Below are positions 1 through 5,025 of a stretch of DNA of 5,025 nucleotides, one piece after another (position 1 is the stretch's first letter; every line of letters begins with the position of its first letter). This stretch comes from Thermoplasmata archaeon (GTDB taxonomy: Archaea; Thermoplasmatota; Thermoplasmata; Lutacidiplasmatales; UBA184), in NCBI GenBank assembly GCA_030039825.1, contig JASHUV010000130.1, forward strand, positions 1-5,025. The letters run 5' to 3'. The notes under the pieces were generated by a model. That model searched no databases. It was given only the letters and a program-made list of their open reading frames with translations, and was not told where the DNA came from. Both the position numbers and the translations under genes were made by a program.

Positions 1-1251
1 GAGCAGGAGCTGGCGATGGGCGTCGTGCTCCGGGTCGGGCGGCAGGGCCCGCAGCTCGGCCGTCGGCCGGGCGAGGAGACGCCGAACGGTCCGCTGCGAC
101 ATCCGCTCGAACGCGCTCAGCGCGTCGGGCGGGACCGGGCCGGCGAAGCGCCGCGCCTGCTCGAACTCCTCCCGACGGATCTCCTCGGCGTGCGCCCGGA
201 GGGCCCGGACCCACGGCTCGACCGAGGCGCGGGCGACGCCGGCCGCCGCGAGCTCCTCCGCGGCGGCGAGCTCGGCGGACGGCGCGCCGAAGGACCCGGG
301 ATCGGGCCGATCGCCGGCGAGGCGCTCGAGGTCGACGAGCTCGAGGCCGGCCCGGGCGGCGAGGGTGGGGTCGACGTTCCGGGGAAGACCGAGGTCGAGG
401 ATCCATCGCGGGCCCCCGGCGCCCTCGGGGGGCAGCATCGTCGCGTCGACGAGACGGCCGGAGCTCTTCGCCGCGGCGACGACGGCGTCGGCCCGCGCGA
501 TCGCGCGGGACAGGTCGTCGGACGGTGCGAGCTCGAGACCGAGCCGGGCGACCCACTCCGCCTCGGGAGGGCGCGAACGGTAGACGAGCGTGACGGCGCC
601 GAGGTCGGCGAGGCGCTCGGCGGCCCGCCGTCCGACGCGCCCCGCCCCGACGATGACGATGCGCGTCGCCCGTCCGTCGACGCGCGCCCGGAGCCAGTCG
701 GCGGCGAGGTCGGCCGTCGACGCGGGGGCCGATCGTCCGTGACGGTCGGCGGCGTCGGCGGCCTCGACCAGGAGGCGGCGGAGGATCGGGCGGGGGTGAC
801 GGCTCGCGACGCGGCCGCCCGTCGCGCGCACCTGGTCGCGGATCTCCCGCTCCCCCCGGGCCAGGGAGTCGGACCCCGCGACGATCTCGAAGAGCCGGTG
901 GACCGCCTCGCGATCGACGTAGGGCTCCCATCGGCCGAGGAGCGCCAGCCGCGCCCCGAGCTCGGTCCCGGCCTCCGAGCGCCCGGCGACCGCGAGCACG
1001 AGCGTCCTCTGGCAGGTCCTCAGCTCGACGAGCTCCTCGAGCCCCTCGAGGGTGTCGAACCACGCCGCGAGCTGCTCGGGGGGCAGCGCGAGCTGCGTCC
1101 GCTCCAGCGCGGCGATCCCGAGGGGTCCGAGCCGCCGCTCCCAGCCGAGGAGGACGAGACGCTCCGGGGGACGGGCGATCGGGGCCTCCTCCTCGGACGG
1201 AGCGAGCGCGGTGTCGGCGCGGGACGCGAGGTCCCGGGACGAGCCCACCAT
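1..1251 (-). CDS. hemA: Glutamyl-tRNA reductase (HemA), 3' end beyond window
   Basis: It reduces glutamyl-tRNA(Glu) to glutamate-1-semialdehyde with NADPH, the first committed step of the C5 route to tetrapyrroles, in the cytoplasm. The reading frame is open for 417 codons from ATG at 1251 to the left edge, with no stop. Residues about 31-160 match the catalytic domain: the TCQRT motif carries the expected nucleophile Cys80 (families usually have TCNR), and SLARGEREIRDQV (129-141) corresponds to the usual GEPQILGQVK-type motif in degraded form. Residues 198-215 (IVIVGAGRVGRRAAERL) are the NADPH-binding Rossmann loop, and ILDLGLPRNVDP (284-295) matches the family's D-I-A-V-P-R-D-V-D-P signature. 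Residues about 355-403, ending RRLLARPTAELRAL, match the C-terminal dimerisation helices, so only a short tail is probably missing. About 30 residues precede the conserved start of the fold. The ATG at 1251 is chosen because a TATA-like hexamer lies about 28 bases upstream; no alternative in-frame start is better. The family call is firm, although the protein is divergent. Confidence 0.9.
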   Translation of the reverse strand, partial: MVGSSRDLASRADTALAPSEEEAPIARPPERLVLLGWERRLGPLGIAALERTQLALPPEQLAAWFDTLEGLEELVELRTCQRTLVLAVAGRSEAGTELGARLALLGRWEPYVDREAVHRLFEIVAGSDSLARGEREIRDQVRATGGRVASRHPRPILRRLLVEAADAADRHGRSAPASTADLAADWLRARVDGRATRIVIVGAGRVGRRAAERLADLGAVTLVYRSRPPEAEWVARLGLELAPSDDLSRAIARADAVVAAAKSSGRLVDATMLPPEGAGGPRWILDLGLPRNVDPTLAARAGLELVDLERLAGDRPDPGSFGAPSAELAAAEELAAAGVARASVEPWVRALRAHAEEIRREEFEQARRFAGPVPPDALSAFERMSQRTVRRLLARPTAELRALPPDPEHDAHRQLLL

Positions 1252-1276
1252 GGACGCCCGAGCATCGAGGGCGCCG

Positions 1277-1282
1277 CTTAAA
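1277..1282 (-). promoter_or_regulatory. TATA-box-like element for leaderless hemA transcript
   Basis: On the minus strand this reads TTTAAG, the only AT-rich hexamer in the 71-base gap (1252-1322) between the CHAD gene and hemA. Its centre is about 28-29 bases from the hemA ATG at 1251, close to the usual archaeal TATA-to-start distance, so transcription may begin at or next to the start codon. No Shine-Dalgarno sequence lies just before the ATG, which fits a leaderless message. The rest of the gap shows no hairpin followed by a T-run, so I see no terminator for the CHAD gene. The position and composition are seen; the function is inferred. Confidence 0.5.
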
Positions 1283-1322
1283 CGACCGAGTACGAACCGA
1301 GCTCGCGGCGGCGATCGGGCCC

Positions 1323-2234
1323 TCAGGGGTCGAACGCCGCGAGGGCGTTGCGGACCCACTTCCGGGCGACCTCGCCCTCGAGCTCCTCGCGCAGCCTCCG
1401 GCGCCGCTCCTCGGTCGCCGCCACGAGCACCTCGCCGGCGAGCTCGGGACCGAGCTCCTCGAGGATCTCGAGCCGGCGGTCGAGGTCGTGGAGACCTCCG
1501 AGCCCGCGCTGCAGGAGCGCGAGGCGGTCGGGAAATCCCGGGCCCGGCCCCCCCGCCGCCTCGTTCAGGTCGAGCGTCTCGTGGAGGCGTCGCAGCGCGA
1601 TCCGGAACTCGTGCATCCGCTCGATGGTCGCCCGCCGGCCGGCCCGACGCCGGGCGGCCTCCGAGCGTCGGGCGGCGCGGGCCGCCGCTCGCCCGAGGCG
1701 TCGCCGGGCCCTCGCACCCTTGAGGCGGCCCGCACCGGCCTCGACGAGCGTCGCGGCGTCGCCGAACAGCCCGCGATCGATCTCCGCGCGGAGGAAGGCG
1801 CCGAGCAGCGATCGGCCGGTGCGCGCCTCCTCCCGGAGGCGCCGCCGGAGCGCATCGTCGCCGGCCCCCGGGCGCCCCGAGCGCGGGGGGGCGGCCGGTC
1901 GGGGGAGGTGGGCGAGGCACACATCGAGGTCCCGGACCTCGCCGACGAGCCGGGCGAGCCGCGTGACCCGCCGACGGATCTCCTCGGCGACCGGTCGGCG
2001 GGAGGCCGGCAGCAGGTCGTCGACGACGCGCAGGGCGACCCGGAGCTTGCGCAGCCGTCGGTGGAAGCGGTGGAGCGCCTCGGCGGAGGGATCGGGGTCG
2101 ATCCCCAGCCGTTCGGCGTCGCGACGGATCCTCTCGTTGAGCGTCCGGATCCCCGGCGCGAGGTCGAACTCGGGCGGCTCGGGGGCCGCCGCCACGAGAG
2201 GCACGGCGTCCTTCGGAGGGCGGGGGGTCGCCAT
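1323..2234 (-). CDS. CHAD-domain protein, probable polyphosphate binder
   Basis: CHAD domains are all-helical, positively charged modules; characterised members bind inorganic polyphosphate in a basic pore, and no catalysis is known for them. This 303-residue protein has the two-fold helical repeat of the family. The first half carries HRFHRRLRKLRVALR (55-69) and GEVRDLDV (98-105); the second repeats the pattern with MHEFRIALRRLHETL (207-221) and LGGLHDLDRRLEIL (245-258). The first 25 residues are a proline- and alanine-rich tail. Between the halves, residues 170-202 hold 14 arginines and a lysine in 33 positions, a very basic stretch. There is no signal peptide or membrane segment, so it should be cytoplasmic. 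ATG at 2234 is the natural start; there is no strong ribosome binding site. It diverges from the exopolyphosphatase-type gene across 93 bases, which supports a polyphosphate role. The domain call is secure; the ligand is inferred from the family and the neighbour. Confidence 0.9.
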   Translation of the reverse strand: MATPRPPKDAVPLVAAAPEPPEFDLAPGIRTLNERIRRDAERLGIDPDPSAEALHRFHRRLRKLRVALRVVDDLLPASRRPVAEEIRRRVTRLARLVGEVRDLDVCLAHLPRPAAPPRSGRPGAGDDALRRRLREEARTGRSLLGAFLRAEIDRGLFGDAATLVEAGAGRLKGARARRRLGRAAARAARRSEAARRRAGRRATIERMHEFRIALRRLHETLDLNEAAGGPGPGFPDRLALLQRGLGGLHDLDRRLEILEELGPELAGEVLVAATEERRRRLREELEGEVARKWVRNALAAFDP

Positions 2235-2265
2235 CGAGCGTTCCGGCGCGGGGAGCGGCGGGGGG

Positions 2266-2273
2266 CTTGTTAG
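2266..2273 (-). promoter_or_regulatory. Weak candidate TATA element for the CHAD gene
   Basis: The minus strand reads CTAACAAG here, the least GC-rich stretch close to the CHAD start, centred about 36 bases from the ATG at 2234. If used, it would give a leader of about ten bases. It is a poor match to an archaeal TATA box. An alternative is the TTAAAA complement of the element at 2299-2304, which lies about 66 bases away and would imply a longer leader. Neither choice is decisive. Confidence 0.2.
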
Positions 2274-2298
2274 GGTTCGGTCCGTGTCGGCCGCGGGG

Positions 2299-2304
2299 TT
2301 TTAA
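2299..2304 (+). promoter_or_regulatory. TATA-box-like element for the Ppx/GppA operon
   Basis: TTTTAA stands out in an otherwise G/C-only neighbourhood. Its centre is about 26 bases upstream of the GTG at 2328, the classic archaeal TATA-to-transcription-start spacing, so the operon message probably starts at or beside the start codon. A purine-rich GGAGG lies at 2321-2325 but only two bases from the GTG, too close for a working Shine-Dalgarno, which again favours leaderless initiation. The 93-base gap (2235-2327) is shared with the divergent CHAD gene. The position is seen; the role is inferred. Confidence 0.55.
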
Positions 2305-2327
2305 GCCCCCACCGGCGTCCGGAGGGG

Positions 2328-3890
2328 GTGGAGAGGCCGCGCGGGGTCGCGGAGAGCCTTTCCGACGCGGTCGCGGCCCGCCCGGCCGACCGGCGCGTCG
2401 CCGTCATCGACGTCGGTTCGAACACGGCCCGCCTCGTGGTCTTCCGTACCTCCTCCGCCGGTTACCTGCGGGCGATCTACGAGGCGAAGGAGAGCCCTCG
2501 GCTCGGGCTCGGCATGCTGGCCGACGGCTCGATCGCCCGGGAGGCGTTCGACCGGGGCCTCGCCGGGCTCAAGCGGTTCGCCCGGACGTTGCGCGCCCTC
2601 GACCATCCGCTCGCCGTGGGCGTCGCCACGAGCGCCGTCCGGGACGCCCCGAACGGGCCGACGTTCGTCGACCGGGTGGCGAAGGAGACGGGCATCGAGC
2701 TCCGCATCCTCGACGGCACGGAGGAGGCGCGCTACGCCTACCTCGGCGTCGCGAGCGCCTGGGAGCTCGACAACGACCTCGTCTGCGACCTCGGCGGCGG
2801 CTCGCTGCAGATCGCCTGCACCCGGGTCGGTCGTCTCGCGAACTCGGTCAGCCTGCCGCTCGGGGCCCTGCGGTTGTCGCAACGCTTCCTCGAGCACGAC
2901 CCGCCGAAGGGGCGCGAGGTCGACGACCTCATCGAGTACGCCCGCCGGGCGATCGAGCCGGCGCTCGACGCGTTCGGCCGGACCCCGGGCCGGCTCTTCG
3001 GCGTCGGCGGGACGGTCCGTTCGCTCGCGAAGGTCGCGATCGACCTCCGCGACTATCCGATCCCCCGCGTGCACGGCTACCCGCTCCGTCCCCACGACCT
3101 CGAGGCCCTGCGCGAGCTCCTGCTCGACCTCCCGGCGGCGAAGCGCGGCAACGTCCCCGGCATCGGCGCCGACCGGACCGACGTCATCGTGGCCGGCCTC
3201 CTCGTCATCGAGGAGCTCGTGCGCGCCTCGGGCGTGGAGCTCCTCACCGTGAGCGGCACCGGCATCCGCGAGGGGATCGCCCTCGAGGAGGTCCGCGCCG
3301 TGCTCCCCGCGACGGCCGAGGAGCTCGCCCACCGCTCGGTCGAGGCGGCGAGCGAGTCGCTCGGCTTCTCGATGGAGCATGCCGAGGCCGTCGAGCGCAT
3401 CGCCCGGCAGCTCTTCGACCTCCTCGCGAAGCGACGGGGATGGGACGCGGAGGCCCGGCGGGCGCTGACGGTCGCGGCGTGGATGCACGACGCCGGCACC
3501 GCCGTCGACCTCTGGCGGCACGCGCGCCATTCCGCCTACCTGGTCCGGAACATCCCGCTCTGGGGGCTCACCCAGCGGGAGATCCTCCTCGCCTCGATGG
3601 CGGCCTACCTCCACGAGGGCGACGAGGTCCCCTCCTCCTGGCGGCGCGACGCGCTGCCGCTCATCCGGGGGCCCGACATCGAGACGGCCCGCCAGTTCGG
3701 CGCGATCCTCTACACGGCCGAGACGCTCCTGCACGGCGACCCGCGCTTCACCCTCTCCGACGACGGGGGGACCCTGACGCTCCTGCTCGCCCGCGCGCCG
3801 GAGACGGGGCTCTCCCCGCGCGCCGTCGAGAAGATCCGCAAGCCGCTGCGCCGCGAGCTCGGGCTGGAGGTGCGGGCGCGTGATTCCTGA
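2328..3890 (+). CDS. ppx: Ppx/GppA-family phosphatase with HD domain
   Basis: Members of this family remove terminal phosphate from inorganic polyphosphate (Ppx) or from pppGpp (GppA) in the cytoplasm. The 520-residue length matches full-length bacterial Ppx/GppA (about 500). Residues 24-33 (VAVIDVGSNT) are the first phosphate-binding loop of the actin-like fold. TEEARYAYLGV (131-141) holds the conserved glutamate pair in which the catalytic base lies. DLGGGSLQ (154-161) is the second phosphate loop, with Gln where many relatives have Glu. GVGGTVRSL (225-233) and a G-T-G-I-R-E-G segment near residue 305 complete the two phosphatase lobes. Residues about 330-500 form an HD-type helical domain with H387-D388 and further histidines at 401 and 429. 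The GTG start is chosen from the TATA spacing and because the conserved fold begins at residue 24. Its last 11 bases overlap the next gene. The sequence cannot separate Ppx from GppA activity; the adjoining CHAD gene favours polyphosphate. Confidence 0.92.
   Translation: MERPRGVAESLSDAVAARPADRRVAVIDVGSNTARLVVFRTSSAGYLRAIYEAKESPRLGLGMLADGSIAREAFDRGLAGLKRFARTLRALDHPLAVGVATSAVRDAPNGPTFVDRVAKETGIELRILDGTEEARYAYLGVASAWELDNDLVCDLGGGSLQIACTRVGRLANSVSLPLGALRLSQRFLEHDPPKGREVDDLIEYARRAIEPALDAFGRTPGRLFGVGGTVRSLAKVAIDLRDYPIPRVHGYPLRPHDLEALRELLLDLPAAKRGNVPGIGADRTDVIVAGLLVIEELVRASGVELLTVSGTGIREGIALEEVRAVLPATAEELAHRSVEAASESLGFSMEHAEAVERIARQLFDLLAKRRGWDAEARRALTVAAWMHDAGTAVDLWRHARHSAYLVRNIPLWGLTQREILLASMAAYLHEGDEVPSSWRRDALPLIRGPDIETARQFGAILYTAETLLHGDPRFTLSDDGGTLTLLLARAPETGLSPRAVEKIRKPLRRELGLEVRARDS
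3866..3872 (+). promoter_or_regulatory. Shine-Dalgarno for Tmk-like kinase 1
   Basis: GGAGGTG lies inside the end of the phosphatase gene, with seven bases between it and the GTG at 3880. It is a full-strength complement of the 16S rRNA 3' tail and decides the GTG start, which is otherwise unusual in overlapping the upstream stop. Its presence at an internal gene, against its absence at the operon's first gene, fits mixed leaderless and Shine-Dalgarno initiation. Confidence 0.7.
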
Positions 3891-4581
3891 GACCCCGTCC
3901 CCGACCCACGGCTACCCCGGACGCCTCCTCGTCTTCGAGGGGCTCGACGGGAGCGGGAAGTCGACGCAGGCCCGGCTCATCGGGAAGTGGCTCGCCTCCC
4001 GCGACTACCGGGTCTTCTTCACGGAGTGGAACTCCTCCGACCTCACCGCCGACACGATCCGCCGGGGCAAGAAGCGCGGCCTCCTCACCCCGACGACGTT
4101 CTCGCTCCTGCACGCCACCGACTTCGCCGACCGCTTCGAGCGGCAGATCCTGCCCCCGCTGCGGGCCGGCTACGTCGTGATCTGCGACCGGTACGTCTAC
4201 ACGGCGTTCGTGCGCGACGCGGCGCGCGGCTGCGACCCCGATTGGGTCCGGAACATCTACCGGTTCGCCCCGCCGCCCGACCGGACCTTCTACTTCCAGG
4301 TCCCCGTCCAGGTCACGCTCGAGCGCAAGCTCGCCTCGCGCCTCAAGATCTCCTACTACGAGGCCGGCATGGACCTCGGCCTCTCCGACGAGGTGGTCGA
4401 CAGCTACCAGCGCTTCCAGGGCCGGCTCAAGAAGGAGTACGACCGGCTCGCCTCGAGCGACCGCTTCACGGTCGTCGACGCCGGGCGATCGGTCGAGGCC
4501 GTCCAGAACGAGCTCCGCCGGGAGCTCAAGCCCCTGCTCGACAAGTTCCCCACGGTGGAGCACCTCATCCATGACCGGTAG
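3880..4581 (+). CDS. Thymidylate-kinase-like P-loop kinase, copy 1
   Basis: The fold is that of thymidylate kinase (dTMP + ATP to dTDP + ADP), and the 233-residue length is near normal for the family (about 200-215). After about 14 variable residues comes RLLVFEGLDGSGKSTQ (15-30), an intact Walker A with Lys27. CDRYVYTAFVRDAARG (102-117) matches the family's D-R-Y motif region, and the stretch from about 149 to 190 (RKLASRLKISYY, then a conserved-looking YQRFQ and KKEYDRLA) is the lid and following helix. The usual substrate-side TREPGGT motif is replaced by TEWNSSD (48-54), and the expected LFAADR helix reads LLHATDFADR (76-85). Specificity for dTMP is therefore uncertain; another nucleotide or donor is possible. 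It starts 11 bases before the phosphatase stop behind a strong ribosome binding site, so expression is coupled to it. Kinase fold: high confidence. Substrate: unknown. Confidence 0.85.
   Translation: MIPETPSPTHGYPGRLLVFEGLDGSGKSTQARLIGKWLASRDYRVFFTEWNSSDLTADTIRRGKKRGLLTPTTFSLLHATDFADRFERQILPPLRAGYVVICDRYVYTAFVRDAARGCDPDWVRNIYRFAPPPDRTFYFQVPVQVTLERKLASRLKISYYEAGMDLGLSDEVVDSYQRFQGRLKKEYDRLASSDRFTVVDAGRSVEAVQNELRRELKPLLDKFPTVEHLIHDR
4554..4560 (+). promoter_or_regulatory. Probable ribosome binding site for Tmk-like kinase 2
   Basis: GGTGGAG ends ten bases before the ATG at 4571, within the coding sequence of copy 1. It is a weaker match than the site for copy 1 but supports the ATG at 4571 over the in-frame ATG at 4607, which has no comparable purine tract at the right distance. 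Confidence 0.4.
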
Positions 4582-5025
4582 GACGTACGGGACCCCGCTT
4601 CCCGGGATGCCGACGGAGAAGCTCGCCGGCAAGCTCATCGTGATCGAGGGGGCCGACGGCTCCGGTCGCACGACCGAGGTCGAGCAGCTCAAGGAGTGGC
4701 TCGAGGTGCAGGGCCACGCCGTCGTCGACACCGGCCTGAGGCGGTCGACGCTCGTCAGCGGACGGATCGACGAGGCGAAGCAGGGCCACACCCTCGCCCC
4801 GACGACGATGGCGCTGTTCTACGCCGTCGACTTCGCCGACCAGCTCGAGAACAAGATCGTGCCGGCGCTCTCCGCGGGGAGCACGGTCCTCGCCGACCGG
4901 TACATCTACACGCTCATGGCGCGGGCCGTCGCCCGGGGCGCCTCCCGGGAGTGGGCGCGGGAGCTCTACGGCTTCGCCCTCGTCCCGGACCTCGTGATGT
5001 TCCTCGATGCACGGGCGGACATCCT
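4571..5025 (+). CDS. Thymidylate-kinase-like protein, copy 2, Walker A Arg; 3' end beyond window
   Basis: 151 codons are visible before the right edge, about two thirds of a normal family member. It is a paralogue of the gene before it: from residue 20 the two align without gaps over about 127 residues, with about 51 identities counted by eye. KLIVIEGADGSGRTTE (21-36) is the P-loop, but the invariant Walker A lysine is Arg33 (codon CGC at 4667-4669). LADRYIYTLMARAVARG (107-123) keeps the D-R-Y region, and LFYAVDFAD (82-90) parallels copy 1. The TREPGGT motif is absent; TGLRRST (54-60) stands there. The lid region is not in the window. The ATG at 4571 overlaps the stop of copy 1 by 11 bases, so translation is probably coupled. 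It may be a low-activity or regulatory partner of copy 1, or a kinase that tolerates Arg. The fold is secure; activity and substrate are not. Confidence 0.82.
   Translation, partial: MTGRTYGTPLPGMPTEKLAGKLIVIEGADGSGRTTEVEQLKEWLEVQGHAVVDTGLRRSTLVSGRIDEAKQGHTLAPTTMALFYAVDFADQLENKIVPALSAGSTVLADRYIYTLMARAVARGASREWARELYGFALVPDLVMFLDARADI

Larger units (their letters stand above)
2261..2310. repeat. Perfect 8-base inverted repeat in divergent promoter
   Basis: GGGGGCTT at 2261-2268 is exactly complementary in reverse to AAGCCCCC at 2303-2310, with 34 bases between. The arms do not extend further on either side. The right arm overlaps the last two bases of the TTTTAA element, so a regulator bound there could block the phosphatase operon promoter. 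The left arm lies upstream of the CHAD start. In such GC-rich DNA short G/C-rich repeats also arise by chance, so an operator role is only a suggestion. Confidence 0.3.

Noticed and set aside
1020..1265. ATG at 1265 on the minus strand as a start upstream of hemA
   Set aside because: It is in a different frame from hemA, giving an 81-residue Ser/Arg/Pro-rich product. The in-frame ATG at 1251 leads into the conserved fold.
16..1281. A 421-codon open frame on the plus strand opposite hemA
   Set aside because: Its product is low-complexity Gly/Arg/Glu-rich with no family match, while the minus strand encodes recognisable HemA motifs. Long antisense frames are expected at this GC content.
1348..2304. 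Plus-strand frames of 318 and 261 codons opposite the CHAD gene
   Set aside because: They are Ser/Arg-rich or Arg/Glu/Gly-rich shadows; the CHAD repeats are plain on the minus strand.
2321..2325. GGAGG as a Shine-Dalgarno for the phosphatase gene
   Set aside because: Only two bases separate it from the GTG at 2328, too short for normal initiation, and no later in-frame start precedes the conserved fold.
2301..3734. A 477-codon minus-strand frame opposite the phosphatase gene
   Set aside because: It is composed of Glu/Arg/Asp/Val-rich antisense sequence with no domain; the plus strand is clearly the coding one.
2267..3883. A 538-codon plus-strand frame overlapping the phosphatase gene
   Set aside because: It is an Arg/Pro/Gly-rich shift of the Ppx/GppA frame with no recognisable motif.
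3748..4791. A 347-codon minus-strand frame opposite the kinase genes
   Set aside because: It spans three real gene pieces on the other strand and shows no family features.

Overview
This is a very GC-rich window, above 70% G+C by eye, with dense protein coding. I read five genes in two diverging groups. Leftward (minus strand) are a CHAD-domain protein and, downstream of it, a glutamyl-tRNA reductase (hemA) that runs off the left edge. Rightward (plus strand) is a tightly overlapped operon: an exopolyphosphatase/GppA-type phosphatase with an HD domain, a thymidylate-kinase-like P-loop kinase, and a second, paralogous thymidylate-kinase-like protein cut by the right edge. I saw no RNA genes, mobile elements, CRISPR arrays or clear terminators.

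The organism is most likely an archaeon with a high-GC genome; the Thermoplasmatota are a guess from the general look, not a proof. The main evidence is promoter layout. The only AT-rich hexamers in the two non-coding gaps, TTTTAA before the phosphatase and TTTAAG before hemA, are centred about 26 to 29 bases upstream of the predicted start codons. That is where an archaeal TATA box sits when the transcript is leaderless, and neither start has a well-placed ribosome binding site. The internal operon gene at 3880 does have a good Shine-Dalgarno (GGAGGTG, 7-base spacing), as expected for a non-first cistron. A high-GC bacterium such as an actinobacterium or Chloroflexi member is not excluded.

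Layout: 1-1251 hemA (minus, C-terminus missing); 1252-1322 a short gap with the hemA promoter; 1323-2234 CHAD protein (minus); 2235-2327 divergent promoter region with a perfect 8-base inverted repeat; 2328-3890 Ppx/GppA-HD (plus); 3880-4581 Tmk-like kinase 1; 4571-5025 Tmk-like kinase 2, partial. Both junctions in the plus-strand operon overlap by exactly 11 bases.

Functionally, CHAD domains are known inorganic polyphosphate binders and Ppx/GppA enzymes hydrolyse polyphosphate or pppGpp, so the centre of the window looks like a polyphosphate locus. The two Tmk-like kinases are tied to it by translational overlap. They share about 40% identity without gaps over about 127 residues, lack the usual thymidylate kinase TREPGGT-type motif, and the second has arginine in place of the Walker A lysine. 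Their true substrates are therefore open. hemA belongs to tetrapyrrole synthesis and has its own promoter, so it is probably only a neighbour.
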